Origin: Patiria miniata | Lineage: Eukaryota > Echinodermata > Asteroidea > Valvatida > Asterinidae | DNA: 64,000 nucleotides | NCBI RefSeq assembly: GCF_015706575.1 | Contig: NW_024037067.1 | Coordinates: forward strand, 2,604,884 to 2,668,883 | Direction: 5' to 3' | Shown: in pieces, positions 38,301-50,300 of the stretch | Numbering within the stretch: the first letter of the stretch is position 1 | Layout: every line of letters starts with the position of its first letter | Notes under the pieces: generated by a model | The model's database searches: none | Told to the model about the DNA's origin: nothing | The model's input: only the letters and a program-made list of their open reading frames with translations | Translations under genes and position numbers: made by a program

Positions 38301-41300
38301 CCCTTCAGCATTGTCCACTTCCCCAGTGTCTAAATGTTCTTGAGTGATGGTGGAAAAACTTCACTTGTGTTGGAAGGCAAAATACAGTTCTAAATGTAAA
38401 CAGATCAACAGTATAACTGGGTGAGCTGAACGTTGGTGCCCGTCACTTGCCCTTATTGCCTTGATATTGGATAAGAAAAGGGGTAATAGGTAACCAGTGA
38501 TGAATGCATGCCCCCTGGGCTGCTTAAAAATAACCCATGTATCCATTGTTGACATATAATTTGTGCTGAAGTTATTAATGTCCAAACAATGTAACCTCTA
38601 TATTTTTATTGCCATCTTAGGTTGATGATAAAAGTCACATTCGCCGACTGCATCACACACCGCAGACATTCACTAGAGCTGATTTCTATGTTGGAGTGTA
38701 TCGTGTTCTGACAGCCCTAGTGCCTTACCACACTCAACTTGAGAACAGACGACAGGTGAGGGCAGCCTTGTTAGTGTTCAACTCTTAATTTTAGTTTAGG
38801 GATGTATTCAAAATGGCCCTCCTGAGCAATGGCTACATCAATTGTTAGTATTTCTCCAAGTAGTTGTAATTGGGGAAAACCCAAACAATAAAGCTAATGG
38901 AAATTAGTATGAAATCAAAGGCTCTGACTTTAGAATTTGAAGGTCCTTGGAAATGTAAGGGTATGTATTGATTATAAATATTTCATTTCTTGGTTTTTAA
39001 AGAGTTCTCATGAATTTTTAGCCCCTTCTCTTATAACCTCCTCCCATGCTGAAAATATTGCAGACATTTGGGGAAATATTCCTTCAATTTCTTCCTCTAA
39101 TGGCCTTTTCAAAGCCTGGCTACTATTCTGCATATTATTTAAGATACCCTATCAAAGTGGTGACAGGGATATTTTCTGTGTTGCTAACAGTTGTGTATGA
39201 TTTGTTTTGATCTGTGGATTTCAGGTTGACCTTATCAAATGTCTGGAGGCTGGGCTGAAGCTGAAGTGTGCCCAACAATGCGTAGATGGGCTAACGCTGT
39301 GCGTCATGGAAATGCAAAATACAATGGTCAAAATACTGCCCTCTATCATCCTGGAGATGTCTAAGATGTCAGCCACTCCTAACATGGCCATCCCTGTCTT
39401 GGAGTTCCTATCAAGTAAGCTATTAGATGGATGATGGAAGACCGGTTATTAGTCCCTCCTCCCTTATCAATGATTCCTTCTCAGTTGGACTTTCATGACT
39501 TGCAGAGTCATTTGGAGTTTGTAAAAAATGGCTGTTATTATGTTTAGGTTTACCAATGTAACTTCCAACTTTGAACACAGCTTTCACTGAATCAATGATT
39601 TTGTTTTCTTCGTTTTTTTCCCATGCTGATAGGTTTGATTTGGTTTCCGCATCTATATACCAGTTTTGTAGAGAACCAGTATATGAGCATCTTTGCTGTG
39701 GCGTTACACTATACCAACCCCTTCAAGTAAGTTAAAGAACACTCTTGGTTTCTTCCCTCTAAATGATGGTCTTTCTGTCAATTCACTTGTTTCAAATAAT
39801 GGTGGACAAATGTTGGTTGTACTAACCTAGATTCCATTAAATAAGCATGTGTGTTATTGTGTGCAGGTGAAACTCAGCTTTGTTGAATGATGTTAAGACA
39901 GGATACTAGACCATATGGTTACATTTGTCTTGTTGGTATTCTGATAAATGTTTAACAATTGTAGTTTATTTTGCCTTATTTTAAAAGCCGTCTGTGTTGC
40001 AACTGACCTTGTTTAATCGTAGTAATCACGTTTTCAATAATGATGACACATTTGTTGTGATTTTTGGCAGGTTTTCATTGTATGTAGTGTCGCTGGCTCA
40101 TCACGTCATTGCAATGTGGTTTATCAAATGCCGTTTGGCATTCCGCAGAGAGTTTGTTAATTGTATTACAAGGGTAAGCATGAAGTGACATTTAAACAAT
40201 TTGTCCGATTCTAAAATGCTTTCACTTGAACATGTATCAAACACTGTATAATCTGCAATCATGACTTTCCAATCTGACCAAATTACAGAGCTTAAATGGC
40301 TAAAGTCAGTTACAAATCACTTCTATCATGCAATGTTTGTTTGGATTTAAACATAATAAACATCAGACTGAAACTCTGCAATCTTCTTGCTGAGAGAAGT
40401 GTGGTGAATTCATATTTTCATGACAATGCAAAGAATTGGAATGTGAATTTACAAAGTTGACTCAAAGCTGGATTTTGTAAATTTGTACCACAGATGTTTC
40501 AGGAAGTCACACTAGCTTCTCATGAAAAATTGAATTGATCAGTTCACAGCTGTACTTTTTGTTTGGCCTTGCCATAATTTTGATTTGTCTTCTTGAATTC
40601 ATTCTGATTCAGTCTATTATAATAACATTTCTTATTAATCTTGTTTGTAGGGGCTTAGAGCAAGTTCACCTAAGATGTCATTAGACAGTCCGGGACGTGT
40701 TAAACTACGTAGAAGCAGCAGCTTGACTGAGAAAACTAGCCAGTAAGTCAACCATCAAATCATCAAGGCATTGTGTGTTAGGATTAAGGGTGGGGGAGAT
40801 TTTTGATCGAGGTTTTCAAGAAATTATGGTTATGAAAAACAACGCAAACAAAAGTTTGGAAGTTAATGTCTTTATATGAAATTGCTTTATGAAGAAGACA
40901 GAATGGTTATTGTAATGTCTACTTCATCCTTAATTTCAGGTTGTCGAAGAAAGATGGTGGTAAATCCCAAGAGAAAACTCAGGAATCTGAGCGTGCGAGT
41001 ACTGAGATACTGAGTGAGTTACACTCATTACTCACTGAGGGATGTCTTGACATGATGGCTAGATATGCACATTCCAACTGCACTACAGTACCAAAGAGGT
41101 GGGTAGATAATTCAGCAGTTTGAACAGATTGGGCGAAGATGAAAACGTAAGGCTCCTAACTTTTATGAACTTTGGGGCATACTTATACATTTTAAAGTTC
41201 AATAAGTGAGTTGTCACATGGAGAAGGAATAAGATGATAAAAAAAACAATTAAAAACCCAAAAAAAATATGTTGAAGTGATATTTCTTCCATATTTAGTA

Positions 41301-44300
41301 CTTCTTTATATATGGCTCAATTCCTTAGGTCCCCTGTCGCAGAATTTCTCCTGGCTGGTGGCCAATCACAGTCCTGGTTGCTTGGCAATAAGATCATCAC
41401 CATAACAACAAGTGGTGGAAGTTCCAGAATGCAGAAGAACGGGATTTGTGAGAAGTGCCAATCGCTCATCAAACTTGAAACTGGAGAGGATCCAAAGCAG
41501 TGCAGCACAGAGAGCTCTACCATCTGGAAGTCAGGGGAATCCAGCAAATCTGTTGATGAGCCTTCTGGGGAGCAGCTGGCTCTGTCCAAGGGGTTTCTCA
41601 GAAGGCAACGGTCCAAGTCTGGAGAGAAATCATCAAGGTAAGCCAATGCTCTCTGCTCAGTCTCTCACTTTGAGTTGGAAAGCAAAATGTGTCCTTGGAA
41701 AATCAATCAACGATATTTGATAAATATGTTGTTTTTCTAAATATTCTTTTTCTTTTAGTCGTGGGACTACTTCTCCATCCTCATCCCCACTTCCCACTGA
41801 CAAATCCAAATCCTTTGAGTATAATGCCCCACCAACTCCTGAGAAGTCTGTGTCTGAGACACGAGGATCTCGTGCCAATAGTCCACCGCCTCCCAAGTCT
41901 GGAAGAACCAGCGGTGATAGCCACAAGTCTAAGTCTGGAGCAGCAAGTCCTTGTAGTACAGGCCGGGCTGGTTCTCCAGTAGTAGGTGAATTGAAGCCCC
42001 AAGCAGAGACATCTAAGGAGTTTATGGAACGAGTTCAAGCATCATTACATGAGAGAGCAGAGTCTTCAGCTGCCAAACTATCCTCACTTAATGTCTATCA
42101 GTGCAACTGTTGGTGTCAGGGGTGGGCTGAGGTGAGTAAATGACCCCTCTTAGCTGTTCCCTTTTCATTTTGCATTAGAGAATTAAAACATCCGACCGTA
42201 GTATTTTGACTTGAGGTCTCATCAGTCGGTAATTTGAGCAGTTTGCAGGAGATTTTCTATTCTTCTCTTTATTGAGTGAAGGGCCTGTTTACATTACAAT
42301 TCTCTTTTAAATGCAAGTGAAGGTGTTAGAATTGACGGTACTGTCTGTGTGTGTTCGGAGTGTATGGACAAATACATAACATAGATTAAAGCCTGGTTCA
42401 TACTTCACGCGAAAGCGAAAGCGAAGCGAAATTCGTGACGTCAACAATACATTCGAAGCGCGTCCACCATTGTTGACGACATGAACTTCGCTTTGCACTA
42501 GCTTTCGCGTGAAGTATGAACTGGGCTTAAGGACAGTTTTTGGGAAATAAATTTTGATATTGATGCTTTTGAATTGAAGGTGTACGTGAGACGTCCAACT
42601 GGCAACACATCATGGATTATGAGGATTGAGAATGGGGGCGCCCTTCTCCCAACTACGCAGGACTTCCCATTGGCAGATATCTCTTCACTCTTGCTGCGTA
42701 ATCGAGAGCTGGATTTAGAGATCGATGCCATTGAGTTTGAGGATGATGATGATGATAAAGATGATACAGAAGAGATGATACTTGAGGGAGATGGCAAGAT
42801 GGGATCACAGGAGAAGGATGTGGAGCATAGCAACCAATCAGTTGCGAAGCAACAAGGTAAGACTTATGTCTGAAAGTTTTGAATACACTCACTCAAAATA
42901 GTTAAATGCTAATATTTTTCTTGACTTAAAATTCGTTCAAGATAATAAACACTTCCAACACTCACGGGGGATCTTTCATTCTCAGACGCCGCTCTCAAAC
43001 TCTAGAACAATCTTCCCTTTGAACTACAACAGTGTTCTTTATTGCAGTCATTCAAATCATCTCTTTAAGACAAATGTGTTCATCTCACGTTTTTTTTCTT
43101 CAGTTTGATACAATTTTAATTGCTTATTGTTGTGGAATGTGCCATGAGCGTCTAATGTGGTGGATACTCGCGCTGTATGTTTTCATTATCATTTATTATT
43201 CATGGAAAGGAAACCTTTTATCAAACGTTTGTCTGAACAAAACAGCAAATAAAATAAACAAATACATTCAATCCAGAGAGTTCTCTTGAACAGATAGTAT
43301 TTGCGCCTGTATAATATGATAAATGTTTGGGGTAATTAAGCACTATTTGGTGGTGGTGTTGTTTCATTTTGTCATGCTAAGCTCTTATTCTTTATTTAAT
43401 GGCATTAAATGAGACTTAGTGGAATTGCATGGTGGATATGCGGTACCTCAGCATTTTGAACAGTATGCTCCATTCATCATCAGGAGACACCTCATGATGA
43501 ACATGGCATGCTGTTCAAAACTTCGAGTTAAACCAACTGGTTCTTCTCAGAACCACACAACTCTCTAAGAGATATCATTCACATGGTGTTACCACAAATT
43601 TCCCATTTGTTTAATGGTGTTGTGTGTGTTGTTTTGACTTTGGTGAGTTGTTCATACTAACACAATTTTGTGAGAAATTATCTGTCAAAATGTTATGCAA
43701 TATTTGGGTGGTTAGTTTTACTAAATGGCACAATTTGTAACATCGGACATATTGTCCCCTGAAGTCCAATTGAATCACATTTTAACCATAAAAGCTTTTC
43801 AAATAGTTTCCATATACAATGTACATTTTTCAAATAGTATTTGTTTTCAGTTGCCAACCCATTTTATTAACTCATCTCTGCTTTGATGAGAATGTTTTGA
43901 AAAATTGTTTATGATGTGGGTTGAAGGAAAAGAGACAAACGCTGGAAACATTTGGAAATATTTTAAAGAAGGCATGAGCATGAATGTTTACACGAAGAGC
44001 AGTACATGAAGTGAACAAGAAATATGTCAGTGGGGTAAGAGAAATACTGATTGTGTGTACAGTCGACATGTATCTGACTGGTCCCGTGCTTTGTTAGGTT
44101 TGCTGATCACCGATTTAATGCATGTTGATGTTGCTTTGCTAGCTGTTTTCACTTTGTTTACATATGTACCGGTAGTTGATTTTTTTCCTTTTTGCATGTC
44201 TAATGATTGTCTCAGCTAACAACCTTTCCCCTACGACCCCTGACCTTCATGTTAGCGGAGAGTCAGCTGGCATTAATGATGTTGGTGATGAAACTCAGTT

Positions 44301-47300
44301 CTTCCCTCCAGTAATGGTACCGTTGCCATTTGGTTCGGGGCCTGCCATAGTAGTTGATCCTTCGTTTATCTACCATGGCAGCAGTTTTTCTGATGGTTAG
44401 CATTTGCCTCTATTAAGCAGTTCATAAATATAATAGTAAATACTGCAAAAAAGTTGCAAATTTAAAAAATTGCGCGAGCAGAAATTGCTAAGCGTAACCA
44501 AACACACATGCCCGTAATTTACCCCTACTGATTGCACAGTGCTCAGACAAAGCATGATTCATTCAAATACATGTAGCCTGCTTGCTCCCATGCATACAAG
44601 CACTGTGGGGCAGTGTAACATTGTCACACAACAATTTCCACTCATGTAATCATTTAACTTTGCAACTTTAACAACTACATGTACATCATTTTTCATAAAC
44701 CGTCATCAGTCTTTGATGATTAACAGTCTTTGGTAGAAAATGGGTATTAAAATGTAGGTAACAAATTCCCCATGGGTCTATATAAATGACATCATCATAA
44801 GACGATCAGATTCAAAATTACGACCCCTCCAATGAGCGTGGACTTTCGTTTTTGCGGCGTTTATTTGATCTGTTCTTGGGCACAAAACTCAGAATTATAC
44901 TTGAACATGGCTATGTAGTGGTACATTTACAATGTGCTGAAGTGACCCCATAGTAATGTGCTTATTTTCATGGCTAGAGGAGCACCTTGCACGGGCAACC
45001 ACATGCTCATTTTTCACTTTCGCAAAATGGCCAAAATATAAGATCATGTTTGCAGAGCAACATACATGTAGGCCACATCCAAATGTCACGTCTTCAGCCA
45101 TTGTCTTAGTATTCACTCATTACAGGTACATATACATGGCAATAAGCTGACAATGGACATTTCTATATTTTCCTTTTAGTTTTTAATTTGTTTTTATATT
45201 ATCAACATATATATTTTTTATAATGATTCTTTTTGAGTATATTTGTTTTTATATTTTTAACCCAATCCTGTAATTGGCGGTTTTTTCTGCTGTTGGATGT
45301 GGATAATTAATAAAGAAATAAATAAATAGCCTTAGCTCTATTATTCAAAATCGTAAGGGATGGTTGGCAAATTAGTATGTAACTTAAAAAGAAGGTTAAT
45401 CCAAAAAATAATTGGCTAATATGTAAAGGTTAGCAACTTCAAATATGTCAAAGTGGCCCATCTTTTTAGAGGGAAGTTCATTAGATTTTCATTGATATCT
45501 TATTTGTATCTCCTCCATCACAGATGACGGAGGCTCGTGGAGCATCATTGACACTAAACCTCTTTTTCCAAGTTTGCATGATACAGTGGTGAATTGAGCT
45601 GTATAGTGACAATCAAAATCTCAACTTTGAAAAACAAATAATCAAGGGAAAGACGCTGACCGTACCTGACGCTGCTTTTTTCTTCATATATCATCTCAAT
45701 GAATGTCAGTAATTGCAAAAATGATAAGACATTGAATCTGGCAATGAGAAACATTTCCAATTTTGTTAGGAAACGCTTAGAAATTGTCTTGATCCTCCAT
45801 AGACTTTGTGCACAACTGCTGTAGTAGCATCAGGTTGCAACATTCTTTTTCTAATCAGTCCTTACTGGCCTTATTCTTCATGTCTTACCCAAGTACCAAA
45901 GGATAAGAAATACATTTATTGCTTAGAGCATTTAACCCACAGAGAGAGAAAGTGGAACCTCTCCATTTCATTGCTTTTTTATTTTACCATCCTATGTGTT
46001 CATAGTTTCCTTCCATTTCATTGTTAATCATCTCATCTCATTTCAGTTAGATATTTTTGTCCATGTCTACCCTGATCATCAGCCAGGATTGGTCTCTCTA
46101 AATCTGCATAATCAATTGCGAAGTTTAACTATGTATATTGTTTGAGCCATTAACAGTGTTTTGACATCAAATCTCAGTTTATTGTTAAGCTTAAATGATT
46201 GACAGCAATGACAAAATCTGTCTTTGTTTCATTCATTTCATGACCCATTTTGTTCTCAGATGGTGATGAGGATTTCAAGTTTTCCAAGCCCAAGCTAGGT
46301 CAATCTCCTCAAGTGCACCATGGAATATCCTACTTCCCAGGATACACTGCAGCACACACAGATACTGAAGACCAGGTCAGGAAACCAACCAACAAACAAT
46401 CCATCCATCTCTTCACTGTTTAGTCAGGGTGGTGATGGGCCCAGTAAGCATTGGCTGCTAACATTTGGCAGGGCAGTGTTGGCTCATTTTGATTGTGTAG
46501 TTCACTGAATGAATGTCAACAGCTTTCATTGTTATGAATAAATTATATACCAAACTTACACAAACACTGCTGATCCGTTGCCAGTTTTGTGCTTTCCCAT
46601 TATCAGAACCTCACAAAGTCTCAGAGAGATCAGTTACATGGTGCAACTGTAAACATACTCTTATTTCTCTCTTCACCACGTAAACCTTCAAATCTTACCA
46701 TAATTCCTTTGGTTTCAGAGTGTCGACATGGCAACAGTCATTGAAGATGCAACCACTGATCTGGAAAACATCACTGAGTTAGTGGAAGATCCTACAACCG
46801 ACCGTAGAATCTTTCCACGATCTAGCTCATGTCCAAATATCATGGAGACCTTGACATCAACAGGATCAGCGGAAGCAGAGACAGAGGATCCTGATGAGTT
46901 GAGCACATCACCAAGGACTGTAGTCAAGAGCTTCCAACAGAAGCAAGCTCCTATCTCTAGCTCCTACAAAGAGATGTCTATACTTGAGCAAAGACTGCTT
47001 CTTCAGGACAGCGCTTTTGGGAGTGCATGTAAAGACAGTGATGCTCACCCAACTGTAAACGTCCAAGAAACCACAAATCAAGAAGGTGAATCAAAACTCC
47101 AAGATGCTGTGGACTTGATGAATAAAGACTTGCTCCAAACTGAAGTGGTATCAACAGCTGCTGCCACTTCATCAGCAAAGTTTTTAGTGCCACCTGATGA
47201 TGTCTCACCATATACTCCAGACCAGACTCAACGGCGTGGAGGACAAAAGAAACCAAGACCTGTGTCTTTACCTCCACAAACCAATGGGGAGGAGTTACAA

Positions 47301-50300
47301 ATACATGTAGCTACATCAGATACCAAGAAACAGACTTATGTTGGAGTGGATGCCTTAAAAAGGCAACAGCGAACAGAGCTACATTCGGTGGGACGTCCTA
47401 GAGGCCACACAGTAGCTTCCATGGTGTCATCTGCTTCCAATGAGGAATATACAGGAAGAAGACGAAGAACTTCTGAGAACAGACCAAGGGTGATGAACAG
47501 AACGGGGCTCAGTCCAAGGTAACACCAACTCCATTCTTCAAGAAATTACTGAACAAGATCACTGAATCACTGAACAAGATCACTGAATCACTGAATCAAA
47601 GAGCAAGATCACTAAATCACCAAACACAATGTGTGTGTGTGTGTATTGCAGCAATTCTTTCAATAGGTTATGTAGTTGTATTAATGTGAGATGTTTTGTG
47701 GTGGTTAATACAACCCTTGGGATGTTTCTTTGGCAATGACAGCAATGTCCTTGAGATATTTCAGTGGTGTTATTAGTACAAAATAAAATAAAACCACATA
47801 CAAGGAGACCTAAAAGAATGTACAGAATTTGTGTAATTTACGAAGAGAAGTTCAGATTCAATTGTAGAATTGATGAGCCCAAACATGTTTTTTTATTGTG
47901 TGAAGATGTGTTGGTGTCAAGCCACCTTTTGTAATTTGTTTAGATTTAAGGTCAATCCAGTCTGAAAGCAGTTTGCAGCAGTCCTATTCATTTCTATTTT
48001 GATGCTGATAGAACACAAACATGGACTCAAAGTAGGTTTAGTCTATATTTAGAGTTGATTTTCTTATCAAATGATATTATTCATGTGAGTCTTACAAATT
48101 CGTAATACGTTTGACTCAGTTTTTTAATTAATGCCTGTTCATCTTTCTTTCCACCTAGTTTTATCTTTCTTCAGATCTACTATTCGCCGATGTTTTCTGA
48201 TGACACAGAAAGACCAATGGCTCTCCCCTTATCACAGGTGTGTTGCCTGTAGCATTCATTGTAGGGTATTAAAAACAACACCTTAATAAATCTGATCAAC
48301 AAAAGATGAAATATCGGAACTGCCAGGTGATGCTTCGCCTCGTTGAGTAGAAGATCCATCTTTCAACTCATGCCAATATTATCACTATTGTAGTCATAAA
48401 CAATCATTATGTGTGTGACATTTACTCTACAAAACTACTCCCTGATGTGTTTAATTTCTCCTTGCTCAAACATTCGGATGTGCAACCAAAATTCATCATT
48501 TTATTTGCAGGTGACTCAGCGGGCAGTCAAGGTACTAGACAGAATTCCACCCTATGACACACACAAGATAGGAGTGTTGTACGTAGGATCAGGCCAGGTA
48601 GGTAGTTATTGTCTAAGTAGAATTTGCGTACGCTATGTCCCATATGTAACAAAAGTGTTACCCTCTAATCTATTCATGGATTTCAGTGTTTTTTCTACTG
48701 CCAGGAAAATAACCATAAGAATTTGTTAGTTATTAGTCTTTGCAATGATTTTGTTATTAAAGGAAACATGGTGTTACGTATGGGACAGAAAGGGGACCTT
48801 TTCTTGGACCTACCCTATAGTGCCTAGCATGCTCTGTCCTCTTCCTTTGACAGACTCACGACCAGACAGCCAACTTATCCAGTGTCTATGGTTCAACTCC
48901 CTCCCTCTCCCACAGACTAAAAACCAGACAGCCATCTTATCCAATGTCTACCGTTCAACTCCCTCTCCCACAGACCATGACCAGACAGCCATATTATCCA
49001 ATATCTAAGGTTCAACTCCATCCCTATCCCACAGACTAAAGACCAGACAGCTTAGGCTATTTTATCCAATGTTTGTGGTTCAAATTCCTCCCTCTCCCAC
49101 AGACTAAAGACCAGACAGCCATCTTATCCATTGTCTATGGTTCAACTCCATATCTATCCCACAGACTAAAGACCAGACATCCATCTTATCCAATGCCTGT
49201 GGTTCAACTCCCTCCCTCTCCCACAGACTAATGATCAGACAGCCATCTTATCTAATGCCTGTGGTTCAACTCCCTCCCTCCCCCACAGACTAATGATCAG
49301 ACAGTCATCTTATCCAATGCCTGTGGTTCAACTCCCTCCCTCCCACAGATGATGATCAGACAGTCATCTTATCCAATGCCTGTGGTTCAACTCCCTCCCT
49401 CTCCCACAGACTGATGATCAGACAGCCATCTTTCCAATGCCTGTGGTTCAATTCCCTCCCTCTCCCACAGACTCCAGTTATCCAATGTCTATGTTCAACT
49501 CCTCCCTCTCCCACAGACTAATGATCAGACAGCCATCTTATCCAAGCCTGTGGTTCAACTCCCTCCCTCCCCCACAGACTGATGATCAGACAGCCATCTT
49601 ATCCAATGCCTGTGGTTCAACTCCCTCCCTCTCCCACAGACTGATGATCAGACAGCCATCTTATCCAATGCCTGTGGTTCAATTCCCTCCCTCTCCCACA
49701 GACTCCATCTTATCCAATGCCTGTGGTTCAACTCCCTCCCTCTCCCACAGACTATGACCAGACTAATCCAATGTCTATGGTTCAACTCCCTCCCTCTCCC
49801 ACAGACTATGACCAGACAGCCATCTTATCAAATGTCTATGGTTCAACTCTCTCCTTCTCCCACAGACAAAAGACCAGACAGCCATCTTATCTAATGTCTA
49901 CGGATCAACTCGTTATGTAGAGTTCCTTCGAGGTCTTGGTAGGTTGATATCACTCAAAGACGTCTCTCCTAACGAGGTGTACACCGGTGGTCTAGATCAT
50001 CAAGGAAGTGATGGCAAGTTTGCTTACTGGTGGCACGATGATATAATGCAAGGTGAGTCTCGTCAAGATTCCAGGTTAAGAAAGTTGAGAATATTGGCAC
50101 AAATGTATGGCTTATTTTACAGGGGTTGCCCTTACCTTTTTGTTTGACTGGCCAGCCGGACCAGTTGGCTAGAATTTTGACTGGTCCGCCAGGTTTTTGT
50201 CTGGTCCGTCTTAACAGCGTGTACCCACCAGTTAATCAGTTTCACATAAGTCATAACAAGACTATAGTCATCAACACCCATGTCGTCATGTCACCTGAGC

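Larger units (their letters stand above)
26310..40173 (+). other. TSC2: TSC2 exons 1-22: helical-repeat and TSC1-binding part
   Basis: Exons: 26310-26447, 26587-26673, 26993-27103, 27633-27712, 27881-27991, 28557-28643, 29065-29239, 29658-29731, 30179-30305, 32635-32778, 33094-33234, 33621-33806, 34303-34458, 35013-35171, 35973-36095, 36624-36730, 37617-37752, 38147-38269, 38621-38755, 39225-39414, 39633-39726, 40071-40173. Phases agree at every junction. Landmarks that align with human tuberin are LLGTHLGHS-like [11 protein letters not shown] (exon 8), [12 protein letters not shown] (exon 9), LPDKDG (exon 16), CASQCV-like CAQQCVDG (exon 20) and [11 protein letters not shown] (exon 22). In the human family this part scaffolds TSC1 and TBC1D7. 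Confidence 0.93.
40651..47518 (+). other. TSC2: TSC2 exons 23-30: regulatory linker
   Basis: Exons: 40651-40742, 40940-41098, 41329-41637, 41759-42131, 42580-42856, 44216-44395, 46260-46375, 46719-47518. It has two conserved islands: [12 protein letters not shown] / [11 protein letters not shown] and [17 protein letters not shown]. The rest is rich in Ser, Pro and acidic residues and is much longer than in human, with an acidic run ([14 protein letters not shown]) in exon 27. Basophilic kinase motifs are KLRRSSSL in exon 23 (position of human Ser939, but lacking Arg at -5), RRQRSKS in exon 25, and RPRGHT in exon 30 (Thr codon 47,409-47,411, position of human Thr1462). Confidence 0.88.

Noticed and set aside
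48745-49920. Proline/serine-rich open frames up to 106 codons
   Set aside because: They derive from the amplified exon 33 boundary repeats, not from separate genes.
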